A stretch of DNA of 64,000 nt from Pantoea agglomerans (GTDB lineage: Bacteria > Pseudomonadota > Gammaproteobacteria > Enterobacterales > Enterobacteriaceae): NCBI RefSeq assembly GCF_020149765.1, contig NZ_CP083808.1:62001-126000 (forward strand), read 5' to 3'. Position numbers and translations under genes: made by a program. Shown one piece after another: positions 16,587 through 26,212 of the stretch. The notes under the pieces were generated by a model, which ran no database searches, had not been told where the DNA came from, and saw nothing but the letters and a program-made list of their open reading frames with translations. Every line of letters starts with the position of its first letter. Positions within the stretch are counted from its first letter, which is position 1.

Positions 16587-19500
16587 TTATCCATACCAGC
16601 CATACCCTTTTGGCTCGCGTGAAAAACCGGCGCGGCGCAGGGCGTCGATCAGTGGCGACTGGCCTGCGGGCTTGCCGTCAATGACCTCCAGCGTAAAGCC
16701 AGAGGCTCTCTCCCGACGTAGCGCAACCGCCAGGGCGGCAACCGCCGCCGCGTGCCAGCCTGGCTCGCCATAGCTCAGCAGCTCTTTACCGCCCTGCGCC
16801 AGATAAAGCGCCAGCTGCCCGTGACAGATCACCACCAGCGCACCGCTGCGCCGAACCGGACGGGTGGCGGCGCTATGCGCTGGCCAGCGCAGCGTAACGC
16901 CAAAGGGAGAGGCGGGATCGACGGCGGAGATCGCCACCGCCAGCGGCTCGCGTGCGCTGCGCTCGGCGATAATGCGCAGCCGTTCAATCGTGGCGTTCTC
17001 TGCAAACTGCGCGCCGCCCAGCCCGGCGACAAAGCGGCCGCGCAGCACCCGTCCGGCATCCTCCAGTCCGCGCATCACCGGCTGCAGCGCCGGAAAACCG
17101 CCCGGCACCTGCTCCGCCATTGCCGCGCCGCGCGTTACTACTCCCCAGCGGTCGAGCATATTCTCGGCAATCGCCAGCGCGAGCTGAGCCGGCGGCGCGG
17201 CGGCACGCGAAAGGCGCGACCAGCGTCCAGGCAGGGCAGGCGTAGCGGGGCGGCCCAGCGGCAGGCTAATGCGGCCGCGCCGCGTGCGCAGCGAACGGGT
17301 CGGTTTTGCCCGCGCGCTGTTCGCCATGCCGGTGAGCTGGCGCAGCGCCGCCCAGGTATCGGAGGTGACATAGCCGGCCCACGCCAGCTCCCACAGCGCG
17401 CTCTGGATCTGCGCCTCATCGACGGGCTGCCCGACGGCGACCGCGGCGGCAATCTGGTGCGCGAACCATGCGCCGCCCTCATCCAGCCGTGCCAGAATAG
17501 CCTCATGCAGCGGCGTCAGGCGCAGCGCGTCGTTGCTCTGTGGCAGCGGCAGCAGAGTTTCCGCCGCGAACTCGCGCAGGTGCAGCGAGACCAGGCCGTC
17601 GTTATGGCCGAGCGAACGTTCGCCCACCCAGATCACCTCGCCGGCTGAAAGCAGCTCGTCCAGCATCGCGGGCTGATAGTCGCGCACGCGCGGCGGCAGG
17701 ATCTGCGACTGCCAGACTGAAGCGGGCAGCGCCAGTCCGGCCAGCTGCTCCACCACGCGCGCGACGCCGTTCACCCCTTCGTAACTCCCCTGCGCGACAG
17801 GCGACTGCGGCGTTTCGCCGGTTAACCCCTGCCGTTCCAGCAGCAGCGATACCCATGCTTCCGGCGGCACGGGACGCGTCGCCTCGCGCGCCGCCTGCAG
17901 AGAGCGAATGCGCAGGCGTTTAAAAACCTCTTCGGCCACCCACTGGTCGCCCCAGCCAGCGGCCTCCTGCTCAACGTGCAGGCCAAAATCGCCCTTAAGC
18001 AGTTTGCCCTGCGCCCGCATGCGCTCCAGCGTGTCGCTGACCACCGCCGGGCCGAGCCCGAAATGACGGGCCAGCTCACCGGTAGTAAAGGGAGTATGGG
18101 TACGGGCGTAGCGGCCGATCAGATCGCGCAGCGGATCGGCCACCGGCTGTAAAAAAACGGCGGGAATATCTGGCGGCAGCGTGACCCCCAGCGCGTCACG
18201 CAGACGCGCGGCATCTTCAATCGCCGCCCAGCGCGGTTCCCCGGCAATGGTCACGCCGATAGCGCGGTGCGCCTCCGTCAGCTCAGCGATCGCCCGCCCG
18301 GACCCGTCGCCCTCTACGCGCGCGGTCAGCGCCGCTGCGCTCAGCGGCCCCAGCTCGCGCAGCAGATCGGCGACGCCCTCTTTGTCGCTGGCTTTATAGC
18401 GCGCGGCGAGGCGCTGCAGCTCTTGCGCTACCTGCGCCGTCACCCCGGCGTCCAGCAGCTCGCGCATATCGACCTGGCCGAGCAGTTCGCTCAGCAGACC
18501 GCTGTCGAGCGCCAGCAGCGAGGCGCGCCGTTCCGCCAGCGGCGCATCGGTGGCGTAGATAAATTCCGCTACGTAACCGAACAGCAGCGGGGCGGCGAAA
18601 GGCGACGGCGCCTCGGTGGTCACCTCGGCAAACTGCACGCTGCCGTTCTGAATGCGCGTCATCAGCTGATGCAGCGCAGGCAGATCGTACACATCCTGCA
18701 GGCACTCGCGCGCCGTCTCAATCAATACGGGGAAGTCGGCATAGTCGCGCGCCACCGCCAGCAGCTCTCCGGCGCGCAGCCGCTGCTGCCACAGCGGCGA
18801 TCGCTTGCCGGGATTGCGGCGCGGCAGCAGCAGGGCGCGCGCCGCGCATTCGCGAAAGCGCGCGGCAAACAGCGCTGAATGCCCGATGGCTTCGGCGACC
18901 ACGCGCTGCAGGGCATCGGCGTCGAACTGAAACAGCTCGGCACCCGGCACGCGTCCCTCCATATCGGGAAAGCGCGCGACGATGCCGTCATCGCTCGCCA
19001 CGATAGCGGGATCCAGCCCCATCCTGCGACGTATGCGCTCCGCGACCGCCAGCGCCCAGGGCGCATGTACGCGCTGGCCCCACGGCGAATGGAGGATCAC
19101 GCGCCAGTCGCCGGTTTCATCGCGGCAGCGCTCAATCAGCAGGGTGGTGTCGGTTGGCAGCAGCCCGGTCGCCTCGCGCTGCTCCGCAACAAGCGCCTGA
19201 AGATTGTGCTGCGCGCTGGCGTCGAGCCCCGCTATTTGACGAACCTCGCCGGCTGTTTGCTCTGCCTCCAGCGTGCGCAGAAAGCGGCCGATGCTTTCGC
19301 CCAGCAGCGCCGATCGCCCCAGCCCGTCGCCGCGCCAGAAGGGAAGGCGCGCCGAGCGGCCAGGGGCGGGCACCACCACGACCTGATCGTGGGTGATCTG
19401 CTGGATGCGCCAGGAGGTGGCGCCGAGCGTGATAATGTCGTTTATCCGCGATTCATAGACCATCTCTTCATCCAGCTCGCCCACCCGGCGCGATCCCGCC

Positions 19501-21179
19501 TGCTCTTCGCCCTCCGGCAGCATCACGCTGAAGGCGCCGCGATCGGGAATGGTGCCGCCGCTGGTCACGGCGAGATGCTGCGCGCCAGGGCGGGGGGAGA
19601 GCAGATTTGCTTCCCGATCCCATATCAGGCGCGGGCGAAACTGAGCAAACTCGTCAGAGGGGTATTTGCCTGCCAGCATATCCAGCGTGGCGTCAAACAG
19701 GCTGCGCGGCAGGTGGCGAAAGGGATCGGCGCGGCGCACCAGGGTGAACCACGCATCCACCGAAAGGGTATCCATCGCCACGGCGGCCACCGTCTGCTGC
19801 GCCAGCACGTCGAGCGGATTCTGAGGCGGCGTAACCGGCTCCAGCTCGCCGCTTAGCATGCACTGCACAATCACGGCGGCATCGAGCAGATCGCGCCGGG
19901 TGCGCGGAAAGACGATGCCGCTGGAGACGCCGCCCACCTGATGGCTGGCGCGGCCGACGCGCTGCAGGGCGCTGGCGACCGAGGGCGGCGCGCCGACCTG
20001 GATCACCAGATCGACCGTTCCCATATCGATGCCCAGCTCCAGGCTGGAGGTGGCGACGACGCAGCGCAGTTCGCCCGCCTTAAGGGCGTCTTCGATTTCA
20101 CGTCGCTGCTCTTTTGAGACCGAGCCGTGATGCGAGCGGGCGATGGCGGCCGTTGCGCCGTCGCTGCGTTTCTCCGTGCCACCGTTAAAAGAGTCCCAGG
20201 CGTGAGCGGGCTGCGCCAGCGCGTCTTCAGTGCCAACGCGGGCGGCGTAGCGTTCGTTAAGCCGCGCCGTCAGCTTCTCCGCCAGCCCGCGAGAATTGGC
20301 AAAGACGATGGTGGCCCGGCGCGCCAGTACCAGCTCAAGAATGCGCTGTTCGATATGGGGCCAGAGCGAGCCTGCCGCGCTGCCGGCGTCGGGCGCACCG
20401 CTGGCGTCCGTGCCGCCAGGGATATCGGTCATATCCTCCACCGGCACGGCGATGCGCATCTCCAGCGCGCGCGAGGCGGGCGGGTTAACGATTAGGGTCT
20501 CCTGCGTGCCGCCGAGAAACTGCGCGACGCGCTCGACTGGCCGTACCGTAGCCGAGAGGCCGATGCGCTGTGCCGGCTGCGGCAGCAGCGCATCCAGCCG
20601 CTCCAGGCTCAGCGCCAGCTGGGCGCCGCGTTTGCTGCCCGCCACCGCGTGTACCTCATCCAGAATCAGCGTCGTCACGCCGCGCAGCGCCTCGCGGGCG
20701 CGCGACGTCAGCATCAGAAACAGCGACTCCGGCGTGGTGATCAGGATATCGGGCGGCGTGCGCTGAAGCCTTGCTCGTTCGTTGCCGGGGGTATCGCCTG
20801 AACGCATGCCGACCGTTAGCGTAATCGCCTTTTCGCCGCGCGCCTGACGCTGCTGGTAAACCCCCTCCAGCGGCAGCTGCAGATTGCGCTGCACGTCCGC
20901 CGCCAGCGCTTTTACCGGCGAGATATAGAGAATGCGCGTGCGCGTGGCTTTATCCGGTATCTCCTGCGCCTCGCGCTCGCGGAACAGCGCATCGATGGCG
21001 TGCAGAAACGCCGCGAGGGTTTTGCCCGATCCGGTCGGGGCGATGACCAGCGCAGGGTTGCCGCTGGCGATGGCATCCCAGGCCGCCGACTGCACCGGCG
21101 TGGGCGCGGCGAAGGTGAGCTGGAACCAGCGTTGCGTGGCAGGAGAGAAGCGTGAGAGCGCAGCAGCCTTAGCGGACAT
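16587..21179 (-). CDS. lhr: Lhr, large DExH helicase-related protein
   Basis: A 1530-residue SF2 DNA helicase, matching the usual enterobacterial Lhr size of about 1500-1540. Motif I is PTGSGKT (near residue 47), motif II LDEVHA (near 170), motif III SAT, motif VI QRVGRASHQ (near 410). The winged-helix and Lhr-core domains follow, and a long C-terminal half is typical of bacterial full-length Lhr. Lhr unwinds DNA and RNA:DNA hybrids 3'-5' and is linked to DNA repair. It is transcribed alone; start at 21179 has only a weak ribosome binding site. Confidence 0.95.
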   Translation of the reverse strand: MSAKAAALSRFSPATQRWFQLTFAAPTPVQSAAWDAIASGNPALVIAPTGSGKTLAAFLHAIDALFREREAQEIPDKATRTRILYISPVKALAADVQRNLQLPLEGVYQQRQARGEKAITLTVGMRSGDTPGNERARLQRTPPDILITTPESLFLMLTSRAREALRGVTTLILDEVHAVAGSKRGAQLALSLERLDALLPQPAQRIGLSATVRPVERVAQFLGGTQETLIVNPPASRALEMRIAVPVEDMTDIPGGTDASGAPDAGSAAGSLWPHIEQRILELVLARRATIVFANSRGLAEKLTARLNERYAARVGTEDALAQPAHAWDSFNGGTEKRSDGATAAIARSHHGSVSKEQRREIEDALKAGELRCVVATSSLELGIDMGTVDLVIQVGAPPSVASALQRVGRASHQVGGVSSGIVFPRTRRDLLDAAVIVQCMLSGELEPVTPPQNPLDVLAQQTVAAVAMDTLSVDAWFTLVRRADPFRHLPRSLFDATLDMLAGKYPSDEFAQFRPRLIWDREANLLSPRPGAQHLAVTSGGTIPDRGAFSVMLPEGEEQAGSRRVGELDEEMVYESRINDIITLGATSWRIQQITHDQVVVVPAPGRSARLPFWRGDGLGRSALLGESIGRFLRTLEAEQTAGEVRQIAGLDASAQHNLQALVAEQREATGLLPTDTTLLIERCRDETGDWRVILHSPWGQRVHAPWALAVAERIRRRMGLDPAIVASDDGIVARFPDMEGRVPGAELFQFDADALQRVVAEAIGHSALFAARFRECAARALLLPRRNPGKRSPLWQQRLRAGELLAVARDYADFPVLIETARECLQDVYDLPALHQLMTRIQNGSVQFAEVTTEAPSPFAAPLLFGYVAEFIYATDAPLAERRASLLALDSGLLSELLGQVDMRELLDAGVTAQVAQELQRLAARYKASDKEGVADLLRELGPLSAAALTARVEGDGSGRAIAELTEAHRAIGVTIAGEPRWAAIEDAARLRDALGVTLPPDIPAVFLQPVADPLRDLIGRYARTHTPFTTGELARHFGLGPAVVSDTLERMRAQGKLLKGDFGLHVEQEAAGWGDQWVAEEVFKRLRIRSLQAAREATRPVPPEAWVSLLLERQGLTGETPQSPVAQGSYEGVNGVARVVEQLAGLALPASVWQSQILPPRVRDYQPAMLDELLSAGEVIWVGERSLGHNDGLVSLHLREFAAETLLPLPQSNDALRLTPLHEAILARLDEGGAWFAHQIAAAVAVGQPVDEAQIQSALWELAWAGYVTSDTWAALRQLTGMANSARAKPTRSLRTRRGRISLPLGRPATPALPGRWSRLSRAAAPPAQLALAIAENMLDRWGVVTRGAAMAEQVPGGFPALQPVMRGLEDAGRVLRGRFVAGLGGAQFAENATIERLRIIAERSAREPLAVAISAVDPASPFGVTLRWPAHSAATRPVRRSGALVVICHGQLALYLAQGGKELLSYGEPGWHAAAVAALAVALRRERASGFTLEVIDGKPAGQSPLIDALRRAGFSREPKGYGWYG

Positions 21180-21368
21180 AAAAGAGTGAAATCACCGTAT
21201 TAGCAGGGAATGCCTAAGCGTAGACCCTGACGCTAAGCGTTGCGTGGTGAAAAAGGGCAGACTTACAGCGATTAACCCCCTGGCCGCAGAGATGGATCAC
21301 TTTCCCGTGCTGATTCCCGCTGCGCCTTCCATACTTAGGTTCCAGCCACCTGAACGGAGACAGAGGTT

Positions 21369-21926
21369 ATGAGATTAGCAAGCGCCTTTCTGCTGGCGGC
21401 ACTGCCTGCGGCGAGTTTCGCTGCCGCGCCGCTCTTTACGCTGCAATCGCAGGATTTTACGGATAACGCCTTTTTATCGAAGTCATTCGCCGGCAATAAC
21501 AAAAACAGCCCCGCCTGTACCGGCGACAACGTCTCGCCCGCGCTGAGCTGGTCTGACGCGCCGCAGGGCACCAGGAGCTTCGCGCTGCTGGTTACCGATC
21601 CTGTCGGCGGCAAAGGCCTCGGCGTAACCCATATGGTGGCCTACAACATTCCCGCCACTACCACCGCTTTCGCCCAGGGCGATCTCACCCAGGGCAAAGG
21701 CTACACCGGCGGCAAAAATTCCCCAGGCACCACCGCCTGGTATGGGCCGTGCCCGCCGGTCGGCAGCGGTATACATCACTATAACTTTGTGGTGATCGCT
21801 ACCGATTTACCGCCTGAACAGCTAAAGCCAGGCCTGACCCATGAAGAGCTGGTGAAGGAGCTGAAAGGCCACGCGCTGGGCGCCGCCTCGCTGGTGGGAC
21901 GGTTTAGCAACGATCCGCAGGGTTAA
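21369..21926 (+). CDS. Secreted YbhB/YbcL-family PEBP-like protein
   Basis: A 185-residue phosphatidylethanolamine-binding-protein (Raf kinase inhibitor-like) homologue with a clear Sec signal peptide (MRLASAFLLAALPAASFAAA). PEBP motifs: ALSWSDAPQGTRSFALLVTD near residue 60, THMVAYNIP and YYGPCPP-like WYGPCPPVGSGIHHYNF near residue 122. The cysteine pair in the mature region fits a periplasmic disulfide. The ATG follows CGGAGACAGAGGTT. Function of bacterial members is not established. Confidence 0.88.
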   Translation: MRLASAFLLAALPAASFAAAPLFTLQSQDFTDNAFLSKSFAGNNKNSPACTGDNVSPALSWSDAPQGTRSFALLVTDPVGGKGLGVTHMVAYNIPATTTAFAQGDLTQGKGYTGGKNSPGTTAWYGPCPPVGSGIHHYNFVVIATDLPPEQLKPGLTHEELVKELKGHALGAASLVGRFSNDPQG

Positions 21927-21934
21927 CAGAGAAG

Positions 21935-21963
21935 GGCGCGCAGGCAGGTTTGCCCTGCGCGCC
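21935..21963. terminator. Bidirectional terminator between the PEBP gene and the sugar operon
   Basis: Stem GGCGCGCAG / CTGCGCGCC with an 11-base loop, between two convergent stop codons. No long T-run on either side. Confidence 0.65.
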
Positions 21964-21971
21964 GGGCGGGC

Positions 21972-22829
21972 TTACCCGCCGGAGACGTGCTTCGCCGCCG
22001 CCGCGTTGGCCAGGCGAACAGCGCTGGCGAGACTCTGCTGTGCCGCCAGCGCGTGACAGAGCACGCCGGTAAAGCAGTCGCCCGCGCCGTGGGTGCTGAC
22101 CAGCCGGATCTTTTCTGCGGGCTGGCTCAGGGCCGCCGCGCCCTGCTGGCAGAAGGCAACGCCGTGCTCGCCAGCGGTTATCACCACCTGACGAAAGCGC
22201 TGGGCGAGCGTCTCGGCGGCGACCCTGGCCGAGGCGAGATCCTCGACCGTGACGCCGCACATATCGCGCGCCTCTACGGCGTTAACCACCAGCAGATCGA
22301 TACAGGCAATCAGCGCCGGCTCCAGCTCCCGCGCGGGTGCCGCATTGATGCAGACGGGAATGCCGCGCGCCTGCGCCGCCGTCGCCGCCAGAAGAGTGGT
22401 TTCGGCGGCGATTTCATTCTGCAGGATTAGCATCGCGGCGTCGCGCCACAGCGGTTCGCCGCGCAGCGCGTCTGGCGCGATATGCTGGTTAGCCCCCGAT
22501 ACCACCACCGCGCCGTAGTCGCCTTCCGCGTCGCTGATCGCCACGCTCATGCCCGACGCGATGCCGTCCACCATCTGCACGCCGTCAATGTTGACGCCGC
22601 CCGCCTGCAGGGCGGAGAGCAGAAACCGGCCCGGCTCGTCCGCTCCCACCGCGCCGATAAAATATACCTCTGCGCCGGCACGCGCGGCCGCCAGCGCCTG
22701 ATTGCCGCCTTTACCGCCAAATTTATAGCGGCAGGCGGTGCCCATTACCGTCTCGCCTTTTTCCGGGCGATGGGGCGCGTCCAGCATAATGTCGTAATGC
22801 AGGCTACCGACGACGACAATTTTACTCAT
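21972..22829 (-). CDS. PfkB-family carbohydrate kinase (ribokinase-like)
   Basis: A 285-residue ribokinase-family sugar kinase. The N-terminal signature GGKGGNQALAAARAGA (near residue 38) and the C-terminal anion-hole/catalytic motif STHGAGDCFTG (near residue 238, catalytic Asp in GAGD) are intact. It should phosphorylate the sugar imported and isomerised by the upstream gene products. Last gene of the six-gene operon, starting 2 bases after the rpiR-type gene stop. Slightly shorter than E. coli RbsK, and the substrate may not be ribose. Confidence 0.87.
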   Translation of the reverse strand: MSKIVVVGSLHYDIMLDAPHRPEKGETVMGTACRYKFGGKGGNQALAAARAGAEVYFIGAVGADEPGRFLLSALQAGGVNIDGVQMVDGIASGMSVAISDAEGDYGAVVVSGANQHIAPDALRGEPLWRDAAMLILQNEIAAETTLLAATAAQARGIPVCINAAPARELEPALIACIDLLVVNAVEARDMCGVTVEDLASARVAAETLAQRFRQVVITAGEHGVAFCQQGAAALSQPAEKIRLVSTHGAGDCFTGVLCHALAAQQSLASAVRLANAAAAKHVSGG

Positions 22830-22831
22830 GG

Positions 22832-23689
22832 TTAGAATTCCCGAAGATCCTGAACCGCATGCTGAGTTTTCATTAAATTCCGCTCCGCGCGCTTGAGGTC
22901 TTTTTTGGCGATCGCCACAAATAAGGCATCAAGAATATTTAGCTGCGCAATACGCGAAGCGGCGTTTTCTCCGAGCAGATGCGATCCCTGAGAGGTTGAA
23001 TTAAGCACCACATGCGCGTTGCGCGCCACGGGCGACTCGGCGTAGTTGGTGATAGCAATGACCTTAGCGCCGTTGCGCGCCGCCAGTTTTACCGGGTCGT
23101 TTACGGCGCGCGTGGAGCCGGTATGGCTGATAGCGATAACAACGTCGTCGTCAGACAATACTGCTGCGGACATCAGCATAATATGGGCGTCGTCGTAGGC
23201 GGTGGACTTGATGCCGATCTTCAGCATCTTGTGCGAGAGATCGCGCGCCACCGTCGCTGATCCGCCGACCGCATAGAGATCGATATGACGCGCCTTAAAA
23301 ATAATATCCGCCGCGCGATTAAACTCAGAGATATCGAGAATCGACATCGTCTCTTCTATCGCCTGAATAGAGGTTCTGAATACCTTCGCCAGTAATTGTT
23401 CGGACGAGTCGTCTGGTTCAATTTCCGCGTGCAGACCGGCCACTTCAGATTCGTTGTAATAAATTAAACCGCTTCTGAAATCCCGGAATCCGGAGAAGTT
23501 AAGCTTTTTAGCGATCTTGACTACCATCGCCTCGGAAACATTATTTTCCTGCGCGATCTCTTTTAATGAGGTGCGCTCGCTAATGTCCGTGCGTGCAAGG
23601 ATCGCTTCTACCACGCGCCGCTCAAGCGGCGTCAGCTGTGGAATGCGCATCCGGATTTGAGCGCCAATGGCTCGCGGATCTAGCTTCAT
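22832..23689 (-). CDS. MurR/RpiR-family transcriptional regulator
   Basis: About 285 residues: an N-terminal HTH of the RpiR type (SLKEIAQENNVSEAMVVKIAKKLNF, residues about 41-65, quoted in part) and a C-terminal SIS sugar-phosphate-binding domain (AVGGSATVARDLSHK near 140; AISHTGSTRAV near 185). RpiR proteins usually repress or activate their own sugar operon in response to a phosphosugar. The ATG at 23689 overlaps the permease stop as TGATG. It sits inside the operon, and its likely binding site is the repeat at 28307-28343. Confidence 0.88.
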   Translation of the reverse strand: MKLDPRAIGAQIRMRIPQLTPLERRVVEAILARTDISERTSLKEIAQENNVSEAMVVKIAKKLNFSGFRDFRSGLIYYNESEVAGLHAEIEPDDSSEQLLAKVFRTSIQAIEETMSILDISEFNRAADIIFKARHIDLYAVGGSATVARDLSHKMLKIGIKSTAYDDAHIMLMSAAVLSDDDVVIAISHTGSTRAVNDPVKLAARNGAKVIAITNYAESPVARNAHVVLNSTSQGSHLLGENAASRIAQLNILDALFVAIAKKDLKRAERNLMKTQHAVQDLREF

Positions 23690-24660
23690 CAATTGCCTCG
23701 GGTCGCTCTGTCGATCAACATCGCTATGATAATAATCAGGCCGGTGGCAAGCAATTGATAAAAAGCCTGAATATTAAGCAGCGTCAGACCGTTACGCAGC
23801 GCGCCGAGAATAATGACGCCGATCAGGGTGCCGAAGATGCTCCCTTTACCGCCCATCAGCGAGGCGCCGCCGATCGCCGCCGCCGCGATAGCGTCCAGCT
23901 CCCAGAGGTTGCCGATGGTCGGCTCGGCCGCGCCCAGACGGCCAATCAGGATCAGCGCGGCCAGCGACGCCAGCGCGCCGGAGACCACATAAACAGTGAC
24001 CTTGGTGCGCTTGACCGGCACGCCCGCGACGCGCGCCGCCTCTTCATTGCCGCCTATAGCGAGGATATATTCCCCCAGCGGCGTTTTATTCATTACCACC
24101 CACAGCAGCAGCGAGATAACCGCGACGATAAGAATCGGCCCCGGAATGCCGAACAGCGTGCTGTTAATCAGGCTGCGAAACGACAGCGGAATGCCAAATA
24201 CCGGGTTGCCGCCGGTGTAGATCAGCGCAATGGCGCGGAACAGCGACAGGCCGCCGAGCGTAACGATAAAGGGCTGAAGACCCGCATAGGCGATCAGCGA
24301 ACCGCTGAAAACGCCGCACAGCGCGCCGATGCCCAGCGTCGCGAAGATCGCCAGCGGTACCGGCACGCCCGAGGTCATCAGGGTGGCGCCCAGCACCGCC
24401 GAGAGCGCCGCCGTCGGCCCAACGGAGAGGTCGATGCCGCCGGAAATAATCACCAGCGTCATGCCCAGCGCAATTAGGGCGTTAATCGACGACTGCTGCA
24501 AAATATTCAGCAGGTTCGGCACGGAAAAAAAGACCGGCGATAGAAATGAGAAGGTAATAATAATTATCAGCAGTCCGATTAAGGTGCCTGCGTCGCGCAG
24601 ATTAAACTTTAACAGCGACGAAACCGGCGTCGTCGCGCGATGGGGAAGTTGCGTCATCAT
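23689..24660 (-). CDS. Sugar ABC transporter permease (RbsC type)
   Basis: A 323-residue inner-membrane permease of the ribose/xylose/AI-2 ABC class, with about 9-10 hydrophobic segments. Signature stretches include GGIDLSVGPTAALSAVLGA (near residue 71) and the EAA-like cytoplasmic loop IGGNEEAARVAGVPV (near residue 205). One gene for the homodimeric channel, as usual in this class. Followed directly by the RpiR-type gene and preceded by the ATPase gene. Confidence 0.92.
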   Translation of the reverse strand: MMTQLPHRATTPVSSLLKFNLRDAGTLIGLLIIIITFSFLSPVFFSVPNLLNILQQSSINALIALGMTLVIISGGIDLSVGPTAALSAVLGATLMTSGVPVPLAIFATLGIGALCGVFSGSLIAYAGLQPFIVTLGGLSLFRAIALIYTGGNPVFGIPLSFRSLINSTLFGIPGPILIVAVISLLLWVVMNKTPLGEYILAIGGNEEAARVAGVPVKRTKVTVYVVSGALASLAALILIGRLGAAEPTIGNLWELDAIAAAAIGGASLMGGKGSIFGTLIGVIILGALRNGLTLLNIQAFYQLLATGLIIIIAMLIDRATRGN

Positions 24661-24696
24661 AGTCAGGGCCTTTTTTAAACTTAGCAGGGAGAAACG

Positions 24697-26196
24697 TTAA
24701 GCGGATTCCAGATCGTTAATCGCGTAGCGGGCGATGTTCTCTTCGGTAATGGCGTCACCCGTTAATTCCCGGGTGATTTTGCCTTCGCGCATCACCAGCA
24801 CGCGGTCGGAGATGCGGATAATTTCGGTCATCTCCGACGACACCACGACGATCGCTTTTCCGGCCTGCGCCAGCTTTTCAATCAGGTTATAGATTTCCGA
24901 CTTGGCGCCGATATCGATGCCGCGCGTCGGCTCATCAAATAAAAAGACATTGGCGTCCGCCGCGACCCAGCGTCCGATAATCACTTTCTGCTGATTGCCG
25001 CCGCTCAGGGTGCCAATGGTTTTCTCAATATCGAGCGGACGCAGTTTCAAATCGCTCATCACCTCCTGCGCCGCGCGGTTCAGCTTCTCCGTGCTGACGA
25101 GGCCTGCGCGGGTGAACTGGCGCAGAGAAGGCAGCGCCATATTCATCTTCACCGCGCGCGCTTTGATGATGCCCTCTTTTTTGCGGTCCTCCGGCACCAG
25201 GCCGATGCCGGCGCGGATCGCCGCGCTGACGTCGTGGTTGCGCACCGGCTGCCCGTTAACCCACACGCTGCCGCCGCTGCGCTTGTCCAGCCCGGCAATC
25301 AGCTTCAGCAGCTCGGTGCGTCCCGCGCCGACCAGCCCGGCGATGCCTAACACTTCGCCGGCCCGCACGCTGAAGCTGGCGGGGGAGATCTCACTGCCGC
25401 GCGCCAGATTCTCTACCCTCAGCACCTCCCGATCGGTCACCCAGGCGTTGTGGGCAAGCTTCTCGATTTTGCGCCCGACCATGCGGGCGACGATGCTCTC
25501 TTCGTTTTCGTCACAGATATTCACCACCCCGACCTGGCGGCCGTCGCGCATAATAGTGGCGCGATCGCAGACGCGGAAAATTTCATTCATCTTGTGCGAG
25601 ACGTAGATCAGCGAGACGCCCATCGCTTTCAGGTCGCCGATCAGCTCGGCGAGGCGATCGAACTCGCGCGGCGTCAGGCTTGAGGTCGGCTCATCCATGG
25701 CGATAACTTTGGCGTCATCCAGCAGGGCGCGGGCGATTTCCACGATCTGCTGCTGCGAGACCTTGAGGCTTTTGATCGGCGCGGCGGGATCGATAGTGGG
25801 ATCGAGCTGTTTGAGCAGCAGCGCCGCGCGCGCCAGCTGCGCCTGCTTGTCGACCCACAGGCCGCCGGCGCGGGTGATCGGCCTGCCAAGAAACATATTC
25901 TGCGCCACGGAGAGCTCCGGCACGTGCTGTAGCTCCTGATGGATCATCGCGATGCCGGCCTGGCGTGCGCTAAGCGGATTTTTCATCTGCACCGCTGTGC
26001 CGTTCACGCTGATTTCGCCGCTATCCGCCAGCCGCACGCCGGAGAGGATATTGAGCAGCGTTGACTTACCCGCGCCGTTCTCGCCAATTAGCGCGTGTAC
26101 TTCACCCGGCTTCACGGAAAAGTCGACATTCTGTAAAGCGGCGGCGCTACCGTAGGTTTTGCTGATGCCGCGCATCGTTAAGCGAAACTCTTCCAT
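24697..26196 (-). CDS. Sugar ABC transporter ATPase with two nucleotide-binding domains (RbsA type)
   Basis: A 499-residue double ATPase. The first domain has Walker A GENGAGKST (near residue 38) and Walker B VIAMDEPTSSL. The second domain has the degenerate Walker A typical of this class (GLVGAGRTELL), with an intact signature LSGGNQQKV and Walker B FLFDEPTRGID. It powers uptake through the adjacent permease. The ATG has GGAGGGG 2-3 bases before it. The 36-base gap to the permease supports co-transcription. Confidence 0.93.
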   Translation of the reverse strand: MEEFRLTMRGISKTYGSAAALQNVDFSVKPGEVHALIGENGAGKSTLLNILSGVRLADSGEISVNGTAVQMKNPLSARQAGIAMIHQELQHVPELSVAQNMFLGRPITRAGGLWVDKQAQLARAALLLKQLDPTIDPAAPIKSLKVSQQQIVEIARALLDDAKVIAMDEPTSSLTPREFDRLAELIGDLKAMGVSLIYVSHKMNEIFRVCDRATIMRDGRQVGVVNICDENEESIVARMVGRKIEKLAHNAWVTDREVLRVENLARGSEISPASFSVRAGEVLGIAGLVGAGRTELLKLIAGLDKRSGGSVWVNGQPVRNHDVSAAIRAGIGLVPEDRKKEGIIKARAVKMNMALPSLRQFTRAGLVSTEKLNRAAQEVMSDLKLRPLDIEKTIGTLSGGNQQKVIIGRWVAADANVFLFDEPTRGIDIGAKSEIYNLIEKLAQAGKAIVVVSSEMTEIIRISDRVLVMREGKITRELTGDAITEENIARYAINDLESA

Positions 26197-26212
26197 ATCC
26201 CCTCCGCCTGCG

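Noticed and set aside
18879..19856. 325-codon + strand frame
   Set aside because: Antisense to lhr; lhr motifs on the other strand are complete.
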